This document shows positions 57,701 to 64,000 of a stretch of DNA of 64,000 bases, in pieces (within the stretch, counting starts at the first letter, position 1; each line of letters begins with the position of its first letter). Location: assembly GCA_019055375.1 (NCBI GenBank), contig JAHQIW010003609.1, forward strand, positions 62,001 to 126,000, read 5' to 3'. The stretch is from Parelaphostrongylus tenuis (Eukaryota > Nematoda > Chromadorea > Rhabditida > Metastrongylidae). Below the pieces are notes generated by a model that was not told where the DNA came from, did no database searches, and was given only the letters and a program-made list of their open reading frames with translations. Made by a program: the position numbers and the translations under genes.

Positions 57701-60700
57701 TTGCACAATGAGACGTCGTTGATCACAAGAAATGAAGCGTAAAGAGACAAACGATAGATAGCATCTACAACTGATTCTATAAGTGAAATTTCTACCTTCA
57801 AATGGGCAGCAAAAGGTTACAGAATCCTTCTACGCAAAAAAAAACATGGTACTAATGCAGCAACTTGCTTTTGTACAATGGTTTGGCCCCTTATAAAGAC
57901 GTTCTTATAAGACAGTATGACATTAAATTTTCGAATAAAGTAGAAGTCGTTACATCAAAGAATTTCCCCATGACTGTGGTCTCATATTAAAGCCAAAACG
58001 AGGCACACAAAATCTCCCATACATGATAAGATGGAAAATATCCTGTTCATGATTCCAGATCAAAATGAACCCCTGTCCAAATGAAAACAAACGCTACATG
58101 CTTCACGCATCACTGAACCAGACGATTACTACCCCCTAGCGACAGTTGTATAATCAAGTCAAGCGGCGTGTTTCTTGAGCCGCTCTAATTAGGCGTTGCT
58201 TTATGATGATCTCCGTATGCTGTCGTGAACGCCTTCCTTTTGGATCCGCCGTGTGACCGGCTTCAATTAGGAAACGAAGACGCAACCCATCTGCGATGAC
58301 CTCGGTGGCGTGAGTCCATTACCATCCCAAAAAGTACTTGCTCGCCATGATTATCACATTTCCTCATTTGAATAGACGTCACCGTAGTGACCTTTCTACA
58401 CATACCGCCAATGTGCCGAATATGTGCATTACGCATCGAAACTATAATACCTTATTACCTGCTCCGACAACAACATTAGAGAACGCCGTCAACTAGCAAT
58501 TTCCCCTAAGAAAGAGGGTCACCTATGCCACACAGCACACAAAACAATGCAAGAGAAAAATGATGAATTTTCAATTTTGAGGAAAAAGAATTACCAATAC
58601 ACTTGTTCTCTACGGCCAAGGGATCGCTTGTATAACCAGGCTTGCACGCACATTCTCCGATAAGGTGGTTCCATCTCCCAGATGATGTGCAGAAACCAGT
58701 CGGTGCTTCTGAAACACATATAGATAAGGAAAATATATGTTACTGAAAAACAACGGGAGATATATACTGAGAGTGCATTAGGATAAAACATTATTACCGC
58801 TTTGAACTGGTATCGCATTTGTTACACATTTTCCAGTGACTTTCACCATTTCTTCACGAGAATTCGACGTTACAGTTACTGGATACATGGTGAATTTCGT
58901 TACAGTCGCATCGCACACTACGTAGTATACCTAGATGGCAGAAAATCTGAACAGTGATAACCCTATACTGCACCGTTGTCAACTTCTTCAAAGTCTCGAT
59001 TTGTTGATCATGTACATGGGTAATTCTTAATCTCAAACAACAGATATTCGTAATCCCGAGGTCAATCCACTACACGTCCCAGTATTAATGACCGTGTGCG
59101 TATGCAACGATTATGAGCAGACTTGTCAATCAAGCCGCCATTGTTGCATTATCGTCGCATTCCTACTATACATCACTTCTAGCTAGTTATTTAAGATAGG
59201 TAATTACCATAAAACAAGGAATCCGTTGGGAATATCGCTGTAGACGAACCAAAGGTGCTAATCACACAAGGAAAAGAATATGAAGAAATTATTATAAACC
59301 CCGCAATTCGCCATTCTAATTGTGATCCATCCAATCAGGAATCACCTCCTTTCCCATATCTTCAGCAGTTTTTCCGATAACATATTCCTGGGTGATTTAT
59401 CTTCCCATTTTTACACTAAATTCAGTAAGTATCTATATTAAGTTCTTTCAATCAACATTACATACTTTACGGATGCCAGAACTTCTATTCAATTCGCTCC
59501 GTCGGGTCAGAAGTTTAAGCCTTTGATCCTTTTCATAATTGCCGTTGAACCTTGGTTGAGTAGACCCTCTCTGGAACCCAGGGATTGTCGTACATTTCTC
59601 TGGTTTACACTAGAAGCAGACGGTGGTTCACGTGGACTCGATGGAGTTTTTCTCAGAAAAGCCAGGTGCAAATCTACCGACCCCGGAGTGATGAGAGATT
59701 TCGTTAATACTCGTAGTCTAATCGAAGATGCGAGTTTTATACCACGGCACCTCTTCCCGCGTCTCCTGCTATAATTCCTGACATTATAAAAAAACGTATT
59801 TAATGTCATATATGTAGCAAAAAATAAACACCAGACATCTTCAAAACTGCACGCATAACGTGCATATATGGAAAACAGTCAATAGCTGTGGATATTTCTA
59901 AGTTGGAGGTGTCCTGCGACGCACACATTTTCTGATTCGAATACGCTCATATGATCAACCACTAGCGAATTGGTGCAAAAGCTGTTTGACAGGACGGAAA
60001 ATATAATTTAATACGTGGTTAGGCTATTGCTAAGTTGGCTAAAGATAAGCGTTCGACTCAGCTGATGGCGATGCATGGTGAATCCCTAACGGCGAACGCT
60101 CTTATTACAGAGCCACGTGGAAAAGTAAAACTGTTAAATCTGTCGACTTAAATCCGAATTCAATCTGTTCACTTTGTAGTTGATGTTGAACAACCACATT
60201 CTCGATACTATGGTGGCCTCTATACAGCAAAGTGTCAGCGAACGACGTATATCACTACCGTAATCGGGCGTCAGGAAAACGGGAGACGAGACGAGAGAGG
60301 AACACGGAGATTTTCGACACGTTGCTACACTTACACAGATGTCAATCACACTATCCCATTACGTATGATTTACACAGGAAAGCAATTAAATGATGTCGAC
60401 TTGCCTCCTGTGATTGACATATTAGTTCAGGCGAGGCATTTGAAAAGATAACATTATTAAGATGGCATCGCAGAAGGTAAACCCAATTAACTTAGTTGTT
60501 TTGGATTATCGTACTATTTCTGTACTAACCCTATGAAGTACATTAAACTGCGCTATTCATCAGATTCCTGCTTCTGAAGCGATTAATAGCACTAAGATAC
60601 CTTACAGCAAATATTTTGATACAACAAGGCAATGTAGAAATTCGCAGTTGCGAAAACGAGCGCCGTTCAGCGAACGACCTCGAACCTCTGAGAAACCTTA

Positions 60701-63698
60701 ATTGAAATTCACACCGTAACTATAGGGTAGAATTGTGTTTCATCACAAAGATTTCCCGCCGTTCCCAACGACAACAATTGAGGTTAAGTTGCGCAATTCT
60801 ATCAAATCCGTATGCAACGTAATGTCCGAGAAAAGGAGTTAATGAGTGTATTCATCACACATAAAAGATCCTTCTCAGCGGTCACCAGCCTTGCCGAAGA
60901 GCCCCAGATGTAGACGATTTCGTGGCGTTTGCAGCGTTGCTAATCCGCATTTATTATTGTCCTGAACCCATTACAGTATTCATTACCGTTCAGATTGTTT
61001 GATGTTCGTCCAGTGTTGCAATAAATGAGACGATCGTAAATATTCATTCAAAACGTCGCTTCACAGACGACATATGACAAGACGTGCACGACATTGAACA
61101 ATCTCATCCAGTGGATTCACGACGACCCCCTTACGCGGTTTTATTGTCATAACCCTCATAAAATCACATGGCTCAACATGCTATATCAAAAGATCACAGT
61201 TGGATATGATTGAGAGTTTTCCCAGCGCAGCAAGAAAAGCATTTTCTTAACTATGTAAGAGCAAAACCAAGAGGTTTTACATACTTTGTCCTCAATATCT
61301 CTTCTAATCTTTTTTTCGTACTTTATGTTCCTAACACATGGAAAAGTTTTTTAGACCGAGAAGTTACCAATAGAGAGTTATTCGAGATGATTTACCACCG
61401 CTTGGATGGAGCAAGAAGTTGAAATGATTACCTTCGCTTGTTTCTACAAAAAAAAAAACCCTTTTGCACATGAGTTAAGAGACTGAATACATACATTGTA
61501 TGTGAAGCTTTCCTCATCTAAAAAAGTGTATCCGCACATCTACTATATACCCAACTTTATCTATTTCTGAAAATTTCCATTCACGCAATTCTAAACTCAT
61601 CACCTGTTCACACAAATGTCACTTAGCATTTGACAGCCGAAAACTGTGAAGTGAACGGTCAAACACGCCCTAGTAGCAGGTGAGCAATGTCACGACCACC
61701 TGTTGACATTGCGTAATGTTTTCGCCACAAGTACGATGACTACGAAGTCTAACAAGTAACGTTCAAAAACTACGACAAATTCAGACAATACATGCTTGAC
61801 ATGACTAGATAAATGTAAACAATCTACATAATTCATCAAATATTATTTGTCCGCAGAGATGTGGAAATTAGAGGACAAATATTTGAGTATTTACCGTGTA
61901 ACAAAGTTAATAAAGTAGATCAGTGCATTTACTCAAGAAACCATATACAGCCACTCACTTAACCACAACTCTTTTCTGACCCCACAAAATTCTTGGTCAA
62001 ACAAGCGATCTGGAGCAGACTCGAGGGTTGACCCTTCGCATCAGGAAAGCCGTCAGCAAACATCCGCCACAACGCACCTCACGCTCCCACTAGGAAGGTG
62101 TTAAATGACCTTCTAATGAATAGAACACTCCACACCAAACACCTCTAAACAACAAACCACACGAATGCAGGTCACCGAGAGTGACTGAATACTGCCTCAT
62201 CTCGCTGTTCTCCAGCTGTCACACGTGTAGACACAATATAGGTCAAACAGAACGTACCACTATTACAACTGCTGTTAGGACTTTTTGGCTATGCGCAGAT
62301 ATTTCTCAGCACGAGTATTTGGGTCTAATTACAACTTAATCACATCTCCATCCACATGATCTCGGTAGTATGTCACTCTTATCACTTTTGAGAGAAAAAT
62401 ATCATTAGAGACTTTACTACGCAGAAAGAAATTTCACCTAAGGGTTACAACACAATAGACCACTTCGATATAACAAGAACCTTTTTTTTTTCAAAATTTG
62501 GTTTCCTCAAAAAACCTCTGTAAATTTACTTGACAAGAGTATTGGCCTAAACCCTAACCTGAAACCACATACAAGTAGCAAATCTAGAAATAAATGGTGT
62601 AACCCCGAATTAATCGCAATACACCTCATTCAGTTCACTTCCATCACGTCGCGCCTGCTAATACCCAACCCAACCCAATTTAATTAGGCAACATCCACAC
62701 GAAATGTGCTCTAAAATGAAACATCCACCCATCAAACAGCAATAAAATTCAAGATGACTGCTTAAGTACGTACACTGCGGGATTGTCTTTGTATCCGAAG
62801 AACTTTCTCGAACAAGCCATAAATCTCTTAAAGTATCGTCAATGCAAAAAATCTCCAGAAATCAGCTTCATAGAAAATTGCTTGCCAATGTACTCACCCA
62901 GTTCCTCCGAAAAAATGCTCCTTAAAATCAAAGACGGTGCTACCGAGAAATTTTAAAAGGACAGCGAATGCATTCTAATACACAAAATGTTCGATTACAT
63001 CGCCTCATTGCTGCATATGTATTATCTTTGTCTCCCTAAGCAACAAGAAAAGACAAGTTTGTCAACAACGATATGATAATCTCGGCCCTACTGTGGTATT
63101 CTAATGAAAACATAACGTGGAGAGACATATCGAACTGGCGATCAATTGCCGTTCATTTTGTTTCGATACGGGCCAAAGACATAGGCGAATAGGCGAAGTA
63201 ATTCCATACCGATTAAGGAAACTGATCGCATAATAGTATGCGCATGGTAGATTGGGATTGATATGTGGATATGTAAATAATTCTCTGATGCATCGTTCCC
63301 TCTAACTAATGACGATAAAATAAGTTCCATTAATCGATACCACTTACAGTGATAGTAAGCAATGAGACGCAGACGCCATTCTCTTCAAAACCGAATCGGA
63401 CGAATTCGGTTGATGGATGAAGAGCAACTGATTGAGTCGTTTCAGAGATCTCGGCAGTGGTATCCTTGGTGAGCACCGAAACGGGTGACCTTGAACAAAA
63501 AAAATCAGAAATAAAATGGTAGAATCTCTCATAAATCTCACAAACCAAGTTGAGATCGTTCGGTTGAACGTTTCCTTATCCACGTCGTTTATTTTTCGAT
63601 TGTACTGCTTCACATAGAGGTTGAACGTCTCCTTACATGATTTCGGGTCATGGTACTGATCACAGGATCGTGTGTTGTATAACACGTTTATGTACAAG
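45175..63698 (-). CDS. vab-1: Eph receptor tyrosine kinase (VAB-1 type), 21 exons, N-terminus incomplete
   Basis: Receptor for membrane-bound ephrins; in C. elegans VAB-1 is the only Eph receptor and acts in neuroblast movement, epidermal enclosure and axon guidance. Exons, all joined in consistent phase: 63698-63546, 63489-63348, 58930-58798, 58708-58595, 54235-54080, 54020-53923, 51070-50921, 50846-50685, 50618-50517, 50406-50338, 50258-50081, 49192-49127, 48982-48849, 47911-47762, 47664-47511, 47342-47191, 46706-46587, 46480-46340, 46153-45933, 45781-45579, 45326-45175. They encode about 982 residues: ephrin-binding domain, Cys-rich region, two fibronectin III repeats, one membrane segment, juxtamembrane tyrosines, a complete kinase domain and a SAM domain; this is normal Eph length. 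The stop is TAG at 45177-45175. The first coding exon is unresolved: an ORF at 63930-63718 has a Met at 63807 followed by a signal-like stretch (MKIISKTFVVVCMLYSLTS), but joining it in phase would need a 23-nt intron. Family assignment is certain; the symbol assumes orthology. Confidence 0.93.
45933..47911 (-). other. vab-1: Eph tyrosine kinase domain, apparently catalytically complete
   Basis: Exons 14-19. The glycine loop is GGGEFG (exon 14), the catalytic lysine is in VAIKTLK and the helix C glutamate in FLLEASIM (exon 15), the hinge region is [13 protein letters not shown] (exon 16). The catalytic HRD is split by an intron: exon 16 ends in YVHR (47191) and exon 17 begins [10 protein letters not shown] (46706). 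DFG is present ([10 protein letters not shown]). The activation segment reads QEYTTNGGK then [11 protein letters not shown], with a tyrosine in the expected place. [10 protein letters not shown] and [10 protein letters not shown] complete the C-lobe. All residues needed for catalysis are visible, so the kinase should be active. Intron 16/17 (47190-46707) contains a degenerate tRNA-derived repeat. Confidence 0.93.
46738..47145 (+). repeat. tRNA-like repeats in Eph intron 16
   Basis: Two tRNA-like heads (CCCCGTAGTATAATGGCTAA; GTGCCTTGGTTAGTACGTG with GCAGGTTCAACTCCCGCCC) separated by sequence (AATGCCGACATG, GTTAACGGTTGG) that also separates the copies at 700-1125. Same repeat family, antisense to the gene. 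Confidence 0.6.
48284..48331 (+). ncRNA. Hammerhead ribozyme, type I, complete
   Basis: All core elements are present. Helix I is GTGCTA (48284-48289) with TAGCAC (48326-48331), six perfect pairs; AGG/CCT extends it after a TAGA bulge. The core CTGATGA is at 48290-48296. Helix II is GTCC/GGAC with loop CAATA. GAAA is at 48310-48313. Helix III is ATAG/CTAT closing GCGC, and the whole segment ATAGGCGCCTAT is self-complementary, so it can fold in cis or dimerise. The cleavage triplet is ATA, predicted between 48325 and 48326. Self-cleavage is inferred from the motif. Confidence 0.9.
48332..48391 (+). ncRNA. Terminal hairpin following the hammerhead
   Basis: Nested inverted repeats: AGACC (48333-48337) with GGTCT (48387-48391), and GCTCAAAAT (48342-48350) with ATTTTGAGC (48377-48385), enclosing a 26-nt loop. 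The same hairpin follows the hammerheads near 1.6, 12.6 and 22.8 kb, so it is a conserved part of the element. Confidence 0.8.
48849..50258 (-). other. vab-1: Eph transmembrane and juxtamembrane region
   Basis: Exon 11 (50258-50081) holds a single hydrophobic helix ([20 protein letters not shown]) followed at once by the stop-transfer CRRK. Exon 12 (49192-49127) is a 66-nt exon. Exon 13 (48982-48849) is rich in Ser, Gly, Pro and Ala and ends in [12 protein letters not shown], the conserved Eph juxtamembrane motif whose two tyrosines are autophosphorylation and SH2-docking sites in vertebrate Ephs. The 3-end of exon 13 joins exon 14 in phase 0 after a 937-nt intron that contains the hammerhead element at 48149-48413. 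Confidence 0.92.
49363..49942 (-). mobile_element. Mariner-derived element in Eph intron
   Basis: Ends AGGTCGCTCCATCAATTTTG and (inverse) AGGTAGTTTCATAAGTTTTG, with the shared GCACTAGAGCAATAAACACC. Interior resembles the 8.16-kb copy (GCCATCAAGCTGGACACATT). About 580 bp, in the intron between Eph exons 11 and 12. Confidence 0.75.
51115..51703 (-). mobile_element. Mariner-derived element with transposase N-terminus in Eph intron
   Basis: Ends AGTCGTTCCATAAGTTTTGG and (inverse) AGGTCGTTGCGTAAGTTTTG. The minus strand encodes the transposase helix-turn-helix region ([30 protein letters not shown]), as in mariners, without a catalytic core. In the intron between Eph exons 6 and 7, in gene orientation. 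Confidence 0.8.
53046..53341 (+). repeat. tRNA-derived SINE, type A
   Basis: A box TGGCGCAATGGTCAGAGG, B box GGTTCGATCTC, full body, 3-end CAACGCCGACAGCTTTAT. In the Eph intron between exons 6 and 7, antisense to the gene. Confidence 0.88.
56457..56488 (+). repeat. Poly-C next to poly-A tract
   Basis: About 17 C directly followed by 14 A, in the 4.3-kb Eph intron between exons 4 and 5. Confidence 0.95.
58595..63698 (-). other. vab-1: Eph ephrin-binding domain exons 1-4
   Basis: Exon 1 contains [10 protein letters not shown], the near-invariant Eph ligand-binding motif (CKETFNLYY in vertebrates). Exon 2 (after a 56-nt intron) ends with [10 protein letters not shown], matching the GACVALVSV strand, and exon 3 continues with VYYVVC, completing the VxVYYKxC segment. 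Exon 3 also holds the VTGKCVTNA motif typical of the region just before the Cys-rich repeats. Exon 4 reads [19 protein letters not shown], the GxWLVPIGxCxCxxGY block. The intron between exons 2 and 3 (63347-58931) is about 4.4 kb and shows no recognisable element except a degenerate SINE near 59.9-60.1 kb. The ligand-binding domain is more divergent between motifs than in vertebrates, so small exon-edge errors are possible. Confidence 0.85.
59895..60110 (+). repeat. SINE type A, highly diverged
   Basis: GGAGGTGTCCTGCGACGCAC, ATTCGAATACGCTCATATGA, GAATTGGTGCAAAAGCTG and the 3-end GATGGCGATGCATGGTGAAT, CTAACGGCGAACGCTC align with the SINE in order. In the 4.4-kb Eph intron. Confidence 0.55.
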
Positions 63699-64000
63699 CT
63701 GAAAAAGTCATAATCATCTACTTATGTTCTGCCACAACTGGCCGATATCGAGATGTAAGAGAATATAGCATACATACGACAACAAATGTTTTCGATATTA
63801 TTTTCATTAACTTAGGTACACGATCTGTCTTTACATTGTACTGTGTGAATCCCAGCCTTGTGGCACTAGATTCGTTTTCTCCAGAATTTCGAGTGCTGCT
63901 TTCACTGCTGCTTAGAATTTTTTCTGTCATGAATGACGTATGATAATCGTCGACCAGATATCCTTGCAGTCAGCTGGAATTCGAGCTAAGGTGTTCCGTA

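Noticed and set aside
57405..57711. ORFs on both strands of 69-84 codons in the Eph intron
   Set aside because: Tested as an extra Eph exon; exons 4 and 5 already join in phase 1 and match the family without it.
59507..59809. Overlapping ORFs of 83 and 100 codons in the Eph intron
   Set aside because: No recognisable domain and no in-phase splice joins to the Eph exons; probably chance or an old repeat.
1..64000. CRISPR arrays, operons, bacterial promoters or terminators
   Set aside because: Spliced metazoan genes throughout; no direct-repeat/spacer array seen.

Overview
The window looks like nuclear DNA of a parasitic clade V nematode, most likely a strongylid or hookworm. This is inferred from AT-rich intron-dense genes with short nematode-type splice sites, a single Eph receptor of VAB-1 type, decayed RTE LINE and BEL/Pao elements, mariner derivatives and abundant tRNA-derived SINEs. 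No database search was possible. Gene models come from splice sites, phase continuity and family motifs.

Layout. 1-19.0 kb has no gene I can support. It holds tRNA-derived repeats, mariner derivatives (6.55-7.14, 8.16-9.09), a decayed RTE LINE (11.8-13.9), a fold-back MITE (13.97-14.33) and a second SINE type (15.0-15.2). 19.03-31.62 (+) is a six-exon gene for a small protein of unknown family with a C-terminal membrane segment; an 8.85-kb intron holds a mariner relic, a SINE and a 7-kb decayed BEL/Pao element. 34.02-39.75 (+) is a tetraspanin gene whose last membrane exon I could not find. 41.18-41.37 (+) is a possible short secreted ORF. 45.18-63.7 (-) is an Eph receptor tyrosine kinase gene in at least 21 phase-consistent exons, from the ligand-binding domain to a SAM domain and a C-terminal FFV.

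The most unusual content is a scattered set of hammerhead self-cleaving ribozyme motifs, about ten, in at least three sequence subfamilies plus singletons (near 1.6, 4.5, 12.6, 15.7, 22.6/22.8, 35.5/36.0, 39.05, 43.25 and 48.3 kb). Two have a complete type I core with paired helices I and II and an intact cleavage triplet (22.6 and 48.3 kb). Several lie in mobile units: the 48.3-kb copy is bounded by a 13-bp direct repeat, the 12.6-kb copy sits inside an RTE LINE, and the 22.6-kb copy inside the BEL integrase. Two subfamilies carry the same hairpin after the ribozyme (AGACC/GGTCT plus GCTCAAA/TTTGAGC). In the best copies the helix III segment is self-complementary, as expected of hammerheads that act as dimers. 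This fits retrozyme-like, non-autonomous retroelements or Penelope-like element remnants; no matching reverse transcriptase is present to decide. The best-preserved ribozymes are antisense to the genes whose introns hold them.
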